From Pseudomonas japonica (GTDB lineage: Bacteria > Pseudomonadota > Gammaproteobacteria > Pseudomonadales > Pseudomonadaceae), in assembly GCF_900188455.1 (NCBI RefSeq), contig NZ_FZOL01000002.1:457741-521740 (forward strand): a stretch of DNA of 64,000 nt, written 5' to 3'. Below the pieces are notes generated by a model. That model worked only from the letters and a program-made list of their open reading frames with translations. It searched no databases and was not told the origin of the DNA. A program made the translations under genes and the position numbers. Positions 37,964 through 47,858 of this stretch are shown here, piece after piece. The first letter of the stretch is position 1, and the number at the start of each line of letters is the position of its first letter.

Positions 37964-38779
37964 ATGTTGCACCGATATCTCCTGCTACTTGCGCTACTGG
38001 CACTTTCCGCCTGCCAATCCCCCCTCAGCCAGTTGCAGAACCTGAGCAGCCAACACGCTCACCATTTCGTCACCCAGCCAACCCGCCCGTTTCCCCTGGC
38101 CATGAGCGTGCCGGTCAGCAAGCCTTCCAGCCCGCGCCTGCGCGTCTACCTCGAAGGCGATGGCCGCGCCTGGGCCACCGCCTCGCAACCGAGCCTGGAC
38201 CCAAGCCCGCGCGACCTGCTGATGGCCCGCCTGGCCGTCACCGACCCGCAGCCCAGCCTCTACCTCGCCCGCCCGTGCCAGTTCGTCAGTGCGCCGGCGT
38301 GCAACCCGCAGGTCTGGACCGACCAACGCTTCGGCCAGGCAGTGCTCGACAGCCTCGACCAGGCCCTGAACCGGGTGCGCGCGCAATACGGCAATCGGGA
38401 TTTCGAACTGATCGGCTATTCCGGCGGCGCCGCGCTGGCCCTGCTGCTGGCCGCGCAACGCAACGACATCGCCGTGGTCCAGACCCTGGCGGGCAATCTC
38501 AGCCCGCGGCAATGGGCAAAGTCACTCGACCTGACTCCGCTGCGCGGCTCGCTGGAACCCCTGGACCGCGCCGAACGCCTGCGCCATGTGGCGCAACGAC
38601 ACTTCATCGGCTTCGAAGATCGCACCGTGCCGCCCATCCTTTACCAACACTACCGCCGCACCCTCGGCCCGGCGGATTGCCTGGAGGTGGTAAGGCTGCC
38701 CGGTGTCGACCATGCCAACGGCTGGGCCGCGGCCTGGGCACAGTGGCGGCACAAGCCGGTGCGCTGCGCGCCTCAGTGA
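37964..38779 (+). CDS. Putative alpha/beta-hydrolase lipoprotein
   Basis: 271-residue predicted lipoprotein: the leader ends LLALSAC, a lipobox with Cys17 as the lipidated residue. A nucleophile-elbow motif GYSGGAALAL lies near residue 147, and D and H candidates follow, including PGVDHANGW near 245, consistent with an alpha/beta hydrolase. It is therefore probably an envelope-anchored esterase or related enzyme; the substrate is unknown. The stop overlaps the convergent antiporter gene by 7 nt. Confidence 0.75.
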   Translation: MLHRYLLLLALLALSACQSPLSQLQNLSSQHAHHFVTQPTRPFPLAMSVPVSKPSSPRLRVYLEGDGRAWATASQPSLDPSPRDLLMARLAVTDPQPSLYLARPCQFVSAPACNPQVWTDQRFGQAVLDSLDQALNRVRAQYGNRDFELIGYSGGAALALLLAAQRNDIAVVQTLAGNLSPRQWAKSLDLTPLRGSLEPLDRAERLRHVAQRHFIGFEDRTVPPILYQHYRRTLGPADCLEVVRLPGVDHANGWAAAWAQWRHKPVRCAPQ

Positions 38780-40533
38780 TGGTGTTCCTTCTGGTTCTCC
38801 AGGGTTTCCAGCAGCGCGATCTGCATCCGCGTGTGCACGCGGATGAACCAGCGCCATAACAACGCCACCACGCCAGCCGCCACCACCGCGATCAGCAGCA
38901 ACAGCTCGGCGGTCGGCAGGATGCTCGCCGACAGTGCCGAAAGCAGCAGGAAGATCACCAGCAAGGAGATCAGCGGGATCACCTCGGCGATCACCCGCCG
39001 CACGCGCTGGGTATGCCGCCCGGCCATTTCGGGCTTGACCCCCATCTCCGCCAGCAGCATCGACAGTGCCTTGAGCTTGCGATACGCGGCGATCAGGAAC
39101 GGCAGCGACAACAGCAGCGCCAGCCCCCAGATCAATGCCTTCTGCTGGCCGACATCGGTGAGCCAGTCGTTCAGGTAGGCGCCGATCTGCGTGGCGAAGT
39201 AACCACCGCTGAAGAAGATCGCCACCACCAGCGCCAGATTGACCCCGACCTGCAGCAGGATGCGCCGGATCATCGCCGCCAGCATGGCGCCCTCGCCCTG
39301 GGGCTGAATGCTGCGCAGCCATTCGCCGTACAGCGAAAGCACCCGCGCCAGGCGGCTCGGCACCACTTTCGCCAACTGCAGCGAGAGCGGATCCGCCGCG
39401 CGGATCAGATAGGGCGTCAGCAGCGTAGTAATGGCCGAGACCGCTACCGCCACCGGATAGAGGAAGTCGCTGGTGACCTGCAGGGTCATGCCAAGGGCCG
39501 CGATGATGAAGGAAAACTCGCCAATCTGTGACAGCCCCATCCCGACGCGCAGCGAGGTACGGCCATCGTTGCCGGCGATGAAGGCACCCATACCGCAAGA
39601 GAGCATCTTGCCCAGCACCACGGCGATGGTGATCACCACGATCGGCCAGATGTACTCCACCAGCACCGTCGGGTCGATCATCAGGCCAATGGCGACGAAG
39701 AAAATCGCGCTGAACATGTCCCGCACCGGCTCGATCAGGCGCTCGATCTTCATCAGCTGACGCGACTCGGCCATGATCGCGCCGATCAGGAAGGCACCGA
39801 GGACCATGCTGTACTCCAGCTTGACCACCAGCAGGCAGAAACCGAAACACAGGCCGAGTACGGTGATGAGCAGCATCTCGTTGCTTTCGAACTTCGCCAC
39901 ATAGGCCAGCAACCGCGGCACCAGGAGGATGCCCACCACCAGCGCGACGATCATGAACAGCGAAAGCTTGCCCACCGTGGAGAACACTTCGCCGGAACTG
40001 ACCGTGCCGCTGACGGCAATGCCCGAGAGCAGCGCGATGATGCCGATGCCGAGGATGTCCTCGACGATCAGCACGCCGAAGATCAGCTGGGCGAAGCGCT
40101 CGTTCTTCATCTTCAGGTCGTTGAGCGCCTTGACGATGATGGTGGTCGAAGAGATTGCCAGGATCGCGCCGAGGAACAGCGAATCCATGGTGCTCCAGCC
40201 AAACCAGCGCCCGATCTCGAAACCGATCCAGATCATCAGGACGATTTCCAGGAAGGCCGCAATGAACGCCGTCGCACCCACCTTGAACAGCTTGCCGAGA
40301 CTGAATTCCAGGCCGAGGCAGAACATCAGGAAGATCACCCCGAGTTCGGCCAGGGTCTTGATGGTGTCTTCGTCGTGGATCAGGCCAAAGGGCGGGGTGT
40401 GCGGGCCGATGATGAAGCCGGCGACGATATAGCCAAGGACAACCGGCTGCTTGAGACGGTGAAAGAGGATGGTGACCACACCGGCTACCAGCATGATCAC
40501 CGCCAGATCCTGGATAAAGCTGATGGCATGCAC
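38773..40533 (-). CDS. Kef-type monovalent cation:proton antiporter (CPA2 family)
   Basis: 586-residue inner-membrane antiporter with about 12 N-terminal spans of the Na+/H+ exchanger fold, including LVVEDI-like helix IVEDILGIGI near residue 155 and GLSQIGEFSFI near 345. Unlike KefB/KefC it has no Rossmann RCK/TrkA-N domain; instead the C-terminal third adds three or four more spans. The last residues are EHHH. It is most like the YbaL/KefB group lacking the ligand-gating domain. Ion specificity (K+ or Na+) is unknown. Confidence 0.88.
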   Translation of the reverse strand: MHAISFIQDLAVIMLVAGVVTILFHRLKQPVVLGYIVAGFIIGPHTPPFGLIHDEDTIKTLAELGVIFLMFCLGLEFSLGKLFKVGATAFIAAFLEIVLMIWIGFEIGRWFGWSTMDSLFLGAILAISSTTIIVKALNDLKMKNERFAQLIFGVLIVEDILGIGIIALLSGIAVSGTVSSGEVFSTVGKLSLFMIVALVVGILLVPRLLAYVAKFESNEMLLITVLGLCFGFCLLVVKLEYSMVLGAFLIGAIMAESRQLMKIERLIEPVRDMFSAIFFVAIGLMIDPTVLVEYIWPIVVITIAVVLGKMLSCGMGAFIAGNDGRTSLRVGMGLSQIGEFSFIIAALGMTLQVTSDFLYPVAVAVSAITTLLTPYLIRAADPLSLQLAKVVPSRLARVLSLYGEWLRSIQPQGEGAMLAAMIRRILLQVGVNLALVVAIFFSGGYFATQIGAYLNDWLTDVGQQKALIWGLALLLSLPFLIAAYRKLKALSMLLAEMGVKPEMAGRHTQRVRRVIAEVIPLISLLVIFLLLSALSASILPTAELLLLIAVVAAGVVALLWRWFIRVHTRMQIALLETLENQKEHHH

Positions 40534-40850
40534 GGCGGACGCTCCTTATCTCCATCACGAAGAACAAACGCAGTCCGACCGTCAGGTCTGATAGAGCTGC
40601 GGAAATTTCTGTTTTAAATGTAAGAAATGGCCTCATGGCGGGGCCGTTTCCGCAGGGTAACATCGCCATCACGTGCAAAATGTCTACGCAATATGTAGAA
40701 ACAGATCGGCACTTTCATCGTCGTTAATGGCGTGAACCACGTGACGGCAGGTACGCTGCCGGCGTCCCGTTTCAAGATGGCAGTCCACATGGGGAAGAAG
40801 CGCCCGCATCGCGCCGCCCCGCTTCAGCGCAACCTCACCGTGAGCACACT
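40534..40850. other. Divergent intergenic region, 317 nt
   Basis: This gap between the antiporter and a thioesterase gene holds an AT-rich patch with GAAATGGCC/GGGCCGTTTC dyad sequence (about 40624-40655) and a TCTAC-N7-GTAGA inverted repeat (40683-40699). Either could be regulatory; I see no gene. Confidence 0.35.
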
Positions 40851-41342
40851 ATGGAACCTGGAAACGCCCAACTGTCGATGACCGTCCTGATGACCCCGGA
40901 CATGGCCAACTTCTCTGGCAATGTCCACGGCGGCACCCTGCTCAAGTACCTCGACGAAGTCGCGTATGCCTGCGCCAGCCGCTATGCCGGGCGCTACGTG
41001 GTGACGCTGTCGGTGGATCAGGTGGTCTTCCGCGAGCCGGTGCATGTCGGCGAGCTGGTGACCTTCCTGGCCTCGGTCAACTACACCGGCAACACCTCGA
41101 TGGAGGTCGGCATCAAGGTGGTGACCGAGAACATCCGCGAACGCTCGGTGCGCCACAGCAACAGTTGCTTCTTCACCATGGTGGCCCTGGACGACCAGCG
41201 CAAACCGGTGCCGGTACCGCAGCGCGAGCCGCAGACCAGCGAGGAGAAACGCCGCTTCCTGCAGGGCAAGCAAAGGCGCCTGATTCGCCAGGAGCTGGAG
41301 AAGCGCTATCAGGAATTGAAGACCGAGACCGATTCGGACTGA
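40851..41342 (+). CDS. Acyl-CoA thioesterase, BACH/YciA family
   Basis: 163-residue hotdog-fold thioesterase. The motif NFSGNVHGGTLLKYLDEVAYACASRY (with N17-like Asn and the Asp of LDE) is the active-site helix of cytosolic acyl-CoA hydrolases. A charged C-terminal tail of about 40 residues, rich in Glu/Lys/Arg, distinguishes it from the shorter YciA-like protein at 3721-4122. It stands alone, divergent from the antiporter gene and followed by REP sequence. Confidence 0.87.
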   Translation: MEPGNAQLSMTVLMTPDMANFSGNVHGGTLLKYLDEVAYACASRYAGRYVVTLSVDQVVFREPVHVGELVTFLASVNYTGNTSMEVGIKVVTENIRERSVRHSNSCFFTMVALDDQRKPVPVPQREPQTSEEKRRFLQGKQRRLIRQELEKRYQELKTETDSD

Positions 41343-41366
41343 GCTTGCCGCGCCCTCCGTGGGCGC

Positions 41367-41432
41367 TGGCTTGTCGTGTGACGAACCACAGCGAAAGGAC
41401 CGCACAGCGGTCCCCATTCGGTGATGTTTCGG
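41367..41432. repeat. Second copy of the composite palindromic repeat
   Basis: The stretch from TGGCTTGTCGTGTGACGAACCAC through CAGCGGTCCCCA to TTTCGG closely matches 21772-21838 (about 80% by eye). Both copies sit next to REP-like palindromes in gene-free gaps. Confidence 0.75.
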
Positions 41433-41457
41433 AGGGCGCGCGGCCCCCGCGAAGATT

Positions 41458-42324
41458 TCAGATCCGCCGCGCCTCGAAACGCAGCCGCGGATGCACGATG
41501 CGGTCCTGCGCCCGCACCACTTCCAGTTCATAGCTGCCGCAAGCCTGGGTCTCCAGCAGGACCTCATGCACCGCCGAGGCGCTGAACTCGAACGCCGCCA
41601 CCAGCTCATCGCCCAACAACAGACGAGCCAGGAACAATCCGGCGGTCAGGTCGCCCACGCCCACCGGCTGCCGCGGGAACGCCAGCAACGGGCGCTGCAG
41701 ATGCCAGCTGCCTTCCGCCGTCACCAGCAGCATCTCGAACACGTCCGCGGATTTGCCCGGATACGCCAGGTGCTTCACCAGCACCGCCTTCGGCCCGCGT
41801 ACCAACAGCTCCCGCGCCATGCCGACGCAGTCCTCCAGCGACCGCGCCCGACGCCCGGCAAAACTGTCCAGCTCCAGCTGGTTCGGGCACAACAGGTCCG
41901 CCGCCGCCACCGCCTCTTCCAGCAGGAATTCGCTGACCTCCGCCGGCACGATGCAGCCCTTCTCGGGATGCCCCATTACCGGGTCGCACAGGTACAGCGC
42001 CCGTGGATTGGCCTGCTTGATCCGCTGCACCACGCTGAGAATCGCCCGACCCTGGGAGGCGCTGCCCAGGTAGCCAGACAGAACTGCGTCGCAATTGCCC
42101 AACTCACCGATATTGCTAATCCCTTCCACCAGCGCGGGAATTTGCGCTGGCGCAAGCACTTCCCCGGTCCACTGGCCATACTGAGTGTGGTTGGAGAACT
42201 GCACAGTATTGAGTGGCCAGACATTCACCCCGACTCGCTGCATCGGAAACACAGCGGCACTGTTGCCGGCGTGGCCAAACACGACGTGAGACTGGATCGC
42301 GAGCAGGTGCGGTGTGCGTTTCAT
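41458..42324 (-). CDS. pdxY: Pyridoxal kinase
   Basis: 288-residue ribokinase-family enzyme phosphorylating pyridoxal to PLP in the salvage pathway. The N-terminal [15 protein letters not shown] strand-turn, the CDPVMG motif near residue 113 and the C-terminal anion hole [12 protein letters not shown] with the catalytic Asp are typical of PdxY. The ATG at 42324 (MKRTPHLLA) begins the homology; the upstream in-frame residues do not. Monocistronic, divergent from the DUF3301 gene. Confidence 0.93.
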   Translation of the reverse strand: MKRTPHLLAIQSHVVFGHAGNSAAVFPMQRVGVNVWPLNTVQFSNHTQYGQWTGEVLAPAQIPALVEGISNIGELGNCDAVLSGYLGSASQGRAILSVVQRIKQANPRALYLCDPVMGHPEKGCIVPAEVSEFLLEEAVAAADLLCPNQLELDSFAGRRARSLEDCVGMARELLVRGPKAVLVKHLAYPGKSADVFEMLLVTAEGSWHLQRPLLAFPRQPVGVGDLTAGLFLARLLLGDELVAAFEFSASAVHEVLLETQACGSYELEVVRAQDRIVHPRLRFEARRI

Positions 42325-42441
42325 GCGGGACGTCCAAACCATGGAAATGACAGACAAGGGGCGCAGTATGGCGCCAAATGCCACCTGTACGACAGAGCAT
42401 GGTGGCAGTTAAGCTGGCACACCTCGTTGGAGCATGTGTAG

Positions 42442-42834
42442 ATGGTTACCCTCGAAAACATCCTGGTGTTGATGGTCCTGGCCACGGCGGCGGCCTGGCT
42501 GTGGCACAACCATGGATTGCGGGAAAAGGCCCTGGACCGGGTCAAGCAGCATTGCGCCAAGCTCGACCTCGAATTGCTCGACGGCGCCGTCGCCCTGAAG
42601 AAGATCGCCTTCGTCCGGGATGCCAACGGCCGCAAGCGCCTGGCGCGAATCTACAACTTCGAATTCACCGTGACCGGCGAGCAGCGCCACCCGGGCACCG
42701 TCACCCAGTTCGGCGCCCACAGCGTGCAGATCGAACTGGCCCCCTACCCGTTCGAGATCAAGCCGCCGGTGCATGGCGACAACGTCATCGAAATGAAGCA
42801 GTGGCGCCAGGAGCACAACCGCTGGCGTCAGTGA
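42442..42834 (+). CDS. DUF3301-family membrane-anchored protein
   Basis: 130-residue protein with one N-terminal span (about residues 5-21) followed by a small soluble domain. It matches DUF3301, whose members have the pattern HCAKLDLELLDGAVALKK near residue 37 and RIYNFEFTVTGEQRHPG near 68. The function is unknown. Its last 7 nt overlap the end of the convergent CobW1 gene. Confidence 0.83.
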   Translation: MVTLENILVLMVLATAAAWLWHNHGLREKALDRVKQHCAKLDLELLDGAVALKKIAFVRDANGRKRLARIYNFEFTVTGEQRHPGTVTQFGAHSVQIELAPYPFEIKPPVHGDNVIEMKQWRQEHNRWRQ

Positions 42835-43805
42835 TCCTCAAGCAGGCGGCAGCCGAGCATGCCCTGCTGCAGCACGGCATGATCCCGGGCCTGGGCGAAA
42901 ATCAGCTCGATCCGCGAATCCCGCCGCCAGGCACTCTCCTCCCAGTGCAATGCCTGGCCGGCAAGGACATTGGCTGAGCGCCAACCTTGCCTGCCGTGCA
43001 CCACCATCTTGGCCCGACACCACGGCAGACCTTCGAGAAACACCTGCAATCTCTCGGTGTCGAGGCGTTGCTGTGGATGAAATCGCCAGCCGATGCTCCA
43101 GCCGTCCGGCGCCTGTTGATAACTGCATAACGGCACTGCCGGATCTGTCCACAGCGGCGCCATCGGCGCCTTTTCGTCCCGAACGGTGTTATCCACAGCA
43201 GAGTTATCCACTGCGGAAAGAGGGTCCACCGGCAGATCCACCAGGTCGATATGCCCATGATCGACCCATTGCAGGGGTATTTTCGGCAGCCGCGAGGTTA
43301 TCCACAGGCGCCGATCTTCATCCACCGCAGCGGATTTGTTCATTACCAGCAGACCGGCGCTCGCCAGTGCCTGTTCCTGGGCTTCGGGCAATTCGGCACC
43401 ACCCGCCAGCGCCTGCGCATCGAGCACCAGGACGGGCGGCTGCACCGCCAGCACCCCGCGCCAGGGCGGCAAGCGCAACTGCGCCAGCAACTGCGCCGGA
43501 TGACCCAGGCCAGACGGTTCGATGAACAGCCGATCCGGCCGCGCCTTGCGCAACAGGCGGCCCAGGCCGACCTGGAACGGCGCGCCATTCACGCAGCACA
43601 GGCAGCCACCGGCCACCTCGCCCATGCTCACTCCGGCGTCGTCGGTACTGAGCAGAGCCGCATCGAGGCCAATCAGGCCGAATTCGTTGATCAGCACGGC
43701 CCAGCGCTCATTGGCCGGGCGCTGGCCGAGCAGATGGCGGATCAGGCTGGTCTTGCCCGCACCCAGCGGGCCGGCAATCAGGTGCGTCGGAATGTTCTGC
43801 AGCAT
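42828..43805 (-). CDS. COG0523/CobW-family GTPase (metallochaperone), copy 1
   Basis: 325-residue G3E-family GTPase. Walker A is GPLGAGKT (12-19), the metal-binding CxCC motif is GGCLCC (67-71) and the G4-like NKS motif lies near residue 156. Such proteins deliver zinc to client enzymes when zinc is scarce. The insert VDNSAVDNTV (199-208) is encoded by two imperfect DnaA-box-like repeats. It follows the DUF1826 gene on the same strand after 44 nt and lies in a Zur-type locus. The C-terminal half is short for the family. Confidence 0.88.
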   Translation of the reverse strand: MLQNIPTHLIAGPLGAGKTSLIRHLLGQRPANERWAVLINEFGLIGLDAALLSTDDAGVSMGEVAGGCLCCVNGAPFQVGLGRLLRKARPDRLFIEPSGLGHPAQLLAQLRLPPWRGVLAVQPPVLVLDAQALAGGAELPEAQEQALASAGLLVMNKSAAVDEDRRLWITSRLPKIPLQWVDHGHIDLVDLPVDPLSAVDNSAVDNTVRDEKAPMAPLWTDPAVPLCSYQQAPDGWSIGWRFHPQQRLDTERLQVFLEGLPWCRAKMVVHGRQGWRSANVLAGQALHWEESAWRRDSRIELIFAQARDHAVLQQGMLGCRLLEDH

Positions 43806-43849
43806 AAATGGGCCGTTTCGCGGGAAATCCCCGCCACTATGCTCCGCGC

Positions 43850-44484
43850 TCAGGCCAGCCAGTCAAGGGTCAGAATCAAGCGCCGATTGCCCTTGTCCAC
43901 AGAGGGCGAGCGATGCACCAGCCCGGCCCCCTCGTTGCCCAGCCATTTCTCGCCCTTGAGCAGTGCGACGTCACCACACAGCAGTTGCCGGATGGACACG
44001 GGATCCACCTCTTCCTGCGCCAGCCGCCGGCGATTCACCGCGCCTTCTTCCAGCCACTCGCTGGCCGGGCCGGCATAGGTGGTGATCAGCCGCAGCGGCA
44101 CATGGTCGACATGGAAACGCGGGCACATGGCACTGTCCAGTACCCGCAGGCGCAGACCGACGCTGCGGGCATCGAGCAGGCAGGCGTAGGCGCCGACCAG
44201 CCAGCCGAGGTCGGCGATGAAGCCGTCATAACCGGCCAGATCGGCGTAGGCGCTGGCGATCCCGTCGAGCGGCGGCACCGTGCCGTCCTGGCCAATCGCC
44301 AAGGTACGGGCGTCGGCCAGGGGTTCGTTCAGCGAGAGCAGCAGGTGTGCGAAATCCTCGATATGCACCGGCAAGCGACGCTGCCACACCGCCAGGTTGA
44401 CCCCATCGAGCAGCGCTTCAGCCAGCACTTGCGGCGTATCGCCAAAGGCCTGGCGCACCACCGACAGTGATTCGGCGACCCGCA

Positions 44485-44485
<1 letters not shown>
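43850..44485 (-). CDS. DUF1826 protein
   Basis: 211-residue cytosolic protein of the DUF1826 family, repeatedly found between CobW-type GTPases in zinc-responsive loci. Conserved residues include PRFHVDHVPLRLITTYAGPASEWL (His and Asp candidates near 117-120) and the late HRSP motif. A 2OG/Fe-like double-stranded beta-helix is possible from the HxD-like H-V-D pattern, but this is speculative. The ATG at 44485 overlaps the upstream CobW2 stop (TGATG), so the two are translationally coupled. Confidence 0.8.
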
Positions 44486-45696
<1,211 letters not shown>

Positions 45697-45750
45697 GGCG
45701 TGGTTCCTCATCAGGACGGCAAAGTGCATTCGAACGATGCATCGAACGAA

Positions 45751-45765
45751 TGTTATATTATAACA
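45751..45765. promoter_or_regulatory. Zur box (perfect 7-1-7 palindrome)
   Basis: TGTTATA-T-TATAACA exactly matches the core of the gamma-proteobacterial Zur site and lies between the divergent CobW2 and secreted-protein genes, so one site can serve both. It is embedded in a wider dyad: AAAGTGCATT (45721-45730) and AATGCACTTT (45765-45774). Confidence 0.88.
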
Positions 45766-45823
45766 ATGCACTTTAGCCAACCGCCTGTCCGTCCTCACTT
45801 CGAACGCGGGTGAAAGGATTTTC

Positions 45824-46207
45824 ATGAGATCACGGCAACCACTGTTGTGGATAACCCTGCTTTGCAGCGTCACCAGCGCCCACGCGGCGATGCCGCGCAG
45901 CGAGCCCGCCAACTGCACGCGCAGCGCCAACCTGCTGGCCTGCATCGATCGCGGCGGCAGTTACTACAGCGTGCAGACGCAAGGTCCGACCACCTATCTG
46001 CGCGGGTACGATGCGCCCAGCCAAAGGCGCTGGGCGCAGACGAGCAGCCGCTATGGTCAGCTCACCTTCTACACCGGCCTGGCCAGCGACGGCGAAGCGT
46101 GGGTCGGATACAGCCGCCGGGTGGGCTGGACGACGCTCAACCGCGTCTCCAGTTCCAGTGGCCAGCGATTCAGCGTGCGCTGCAATCGGCTGACCGGTTG
46201 CCAGTGA
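45824..46207 (+). CDS. Small secreted protein in the Zur-type locus
   Basis: 127-residue protein with a signal peptide (residues 1-21, SAHA-type cleavage), giving a mature periplasmic or extracellular protein of about 105 residues. Four Cys residues (near 31, 40, 119 and 126) could make two disulfides. Aromatic and Gly/Ser-rich segments such as [20 protein letters not shown] suggest a small beta-rich fold. No family function is recognised. Placement between two Zur-box-like palindromes suggests zinc-starvation induction. Confidence 0.75.
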   Translation: MRSRQPLLWITLLCSVTSAHAAMPRSEPANCTRSANLLACIDRGGSYYSVQTQGPTTYLRGYDAPSQRRWAQTSSRYGQLTFYTGLASDGEAWVGYSRRVGWTTLNRVSSSSGQRFSVRCNRLTGCQ

Positions 46208-46237
46208 GCGGGTGGGAAAAAGTGCTGGCAATCGAAT

Positions 46238-46252
46238 CGTTATAATGTAACG
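46238..46252 (+). promoter_or_regulatory. Zur-box-like palindrome upstream of folE2
   Basis: CGTTATA-A-TGTAACG is a 7-1-7 dyad with a single mismatched pair, 31-46 bp before the folE2 start. Its sequence is close to the box at 45751-45765. Confidence 0.75.
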
Positions 46253-46283
46253 TATTGTCACGTCCTACTTCATGGTTCGCAGC

Positions 46284-47171
46284 ATGACCTCCCTGACCCT
46301 CCCCGATATCGCCGCCCAGGCCAGCAGGCACTCCCTGCCACTGGACTGGGTCGGCATGTGCGGCATCGCCCTGCCTGTTCGCCTTGACCAGCATGTCCTC
46401 AACGCCACCGCGGATGCCGGGGTGGACCTGAGCGACGGCCATTCGCGTGGCATCCATATGTCGCGCCTGTATCTGGCGCTGGCGGCATTCAACGATGAAG
46501 CGCTCTCGATTTCGCTGATCCGCCGCGTGCTGCGCCAGTTCCTCGACAGCCATGAGGGGCTTTCCACCTGTGCCTATCTCACCTTGAGATTCGAGGTGCT
46601 GCTGGAGAGACCTGCGCTGGTCAGCTCGGAGTCCGGATTCAAACGCTACCCGGTGATCCTCGAAGCCAGGCTTTCCAATGAAATGTTCCACGTGGAACTA
46701 TCAACGGACGTGGTCTATTCGTCGACCTGCCCATGTTCCGCCGCACTGGCCAGGCAATTGATTCAGCAGCAATTTCTCACCGACTTCGGCAATCGCAGTC
46801 TGACTCACGAGGAGGTGCTGAGCTGGCTTGGCGGTGCCCACGGCATTGTGGCCACCCCGCACAGCCAACGCAGCACCGCGAAACTGCGCATACGCTTGAA
46901 GGACGATTGCGATGATTTACCGATCCGTGAACTGATCGATCAGGCCGAAGCGGCCTTGGGCACCGCCGTGCAGACGGCGGTGAAGCGCGCTGACGAACAA
47001 GCGTTCGCCCTGGCCAATGGACAGAACCTGATGTTCTGCGAAGACGCCGCGCGGCGCTTGCACCTGGCAGTGCGGGCGCTGGCCTCGGTGGATGGCTTCC
47101 AATTGCGGGTAGAACACGCCGAGAGCCTGCACGCTCATGACGCTGTCGCCCAGAGCCAGTGGAACTGGTAG
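46284..47171 (+). CDS. folE2: GTP cyclohydrolase FolE2 (zinc-independent type IB)
   Basis: 295-residue GTP cyclohydrolase IB, which makes dihydroneopterin triphosphate for folate without needing zinc and replaces FolE when zinc is scarce. Family features include VGMCGIALPV, HMSRLYLAL near residue 59 and the STCPCSAALAR catalytic-cysteine region near 145. The ATG at 46284 (MTSLTLPDIA) begins homology; another ATG at 46272 is in frame and neither has a strong ribosome site. Its Zur-type promoter element fits the known regulation of folE2. Confidence 0.92.
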   Translation: MTSLTLPDIAAQASRHSLPLDWVGMCGIALPVRLDQHVLNATADAGVDLSDGHSRGIHMSRLYLALAAFNDEALSISLIRRVLRQFLDSHEGLSTCAYLTLRFEVLLERPALVSSESGFKRYPVILEARLSNEMFHVELSTDVVYSSTCPCSAALARQLIQQQFLTDFGNRSLTHEEVLSWLGGAHGIVATPHSQRSTAKLRIRLKDDCDDLPIRELIDQAEAALGTAVQTAVKRADEQAFALANGQNLMFCEDAARRLHLAVRALASVDGFQLRVEHAESLHAHDAVAQSQWNW

Positions 47172-47201
47172 GCGGAACGTCCCTGTTCCCGGCACCGTCC
47201 A

Positions 47202-47729
47202 CTAACTGCGTGGTTTGACCGTTCCGCAATCAGCGCCCAGCCAAACCGCCCGGGTGTTCATGCTGCCCTGCTGCTGCACGCCAGAGGCGTTGAAAGTGCC
47301 CTGCACCGTGGTCAGAAATTCACGGTCACTGAGGAACTGCGCCTGACCGGTTCCCTGGGCCTTGGGACAGCTGAACTCGAACTTCCAGATCTTGCCGGTA
47401 CGCTCGGTGATGCGCTGGGTGCAACCCGACTGCGGATCCTGCAGGGGGATGTCGTTGGTATTCACCTGCTCCGGCGTCAGGCAGGAGCGCACGCCCTTGC
47501 CGGCCACGTTGATGCCCTGCTTGGCCAGTACCCCCTCCATCATGGCCCGCTGCTCGGGCGGCAGGTTCTTCAACTGGCCGAGCATGAATTCCATATCGGG
47601 CAGGGGCTTGCCATCGACCTGCATATTGCTGGTGGTCAGCTCCCACAATCCCGGTTGCAGCATCTGCGCCTGAACCAGGGGACTCGACAGGCCAAGCAGC
47701 AGCGCCAGCGCCGACACGCGAATGTTCAT
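47202..47729 (-). CDS. DUF3617-family secreted protein
   Basis: 175-residue protein with a signal peptide (residues 1-21) and the DUF3617 pattern: QPGLWELTTSNMQVDG near residue 25 and several conserved Cys residues (near 83, 103, 120 and 168), probably in disulfides. These periplasmic proteins are widespread in proteobacteria and functionally uncharacterised. The ATG at 47729 has a CAGGAG ribosome site. Convergent with folE2. Confidence 0.83.
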   Translation of the reverse strand: MNIRVSALALLLGLSSPLVQAQMLQPGLWELTTSNMQVDGKPLPDMEFMLGQLKNLPPEQRAMMEGVLAKQGINVAGKGVRSCLTPEQVNTNDIPLQDPQSGCTQRITERTGKIWKFEFSCPKAQGTGQAQFLSDREFLTTVQGTFNASGVQQQGSMNTRAVWLGADCGTVKPRS

Positions 47730-47858
47730 CTTGCGACTCCTGAAAATTTCCGGCCCTGTGCCGGACTGTGGCTTTGACTTCCAAAAGCCCCCTGGGTTGC
47801 AAGACTAGACTGGAACATGGTCTGTTAGAGGACTGTTGGCGGACGACGCAGGACGTGT

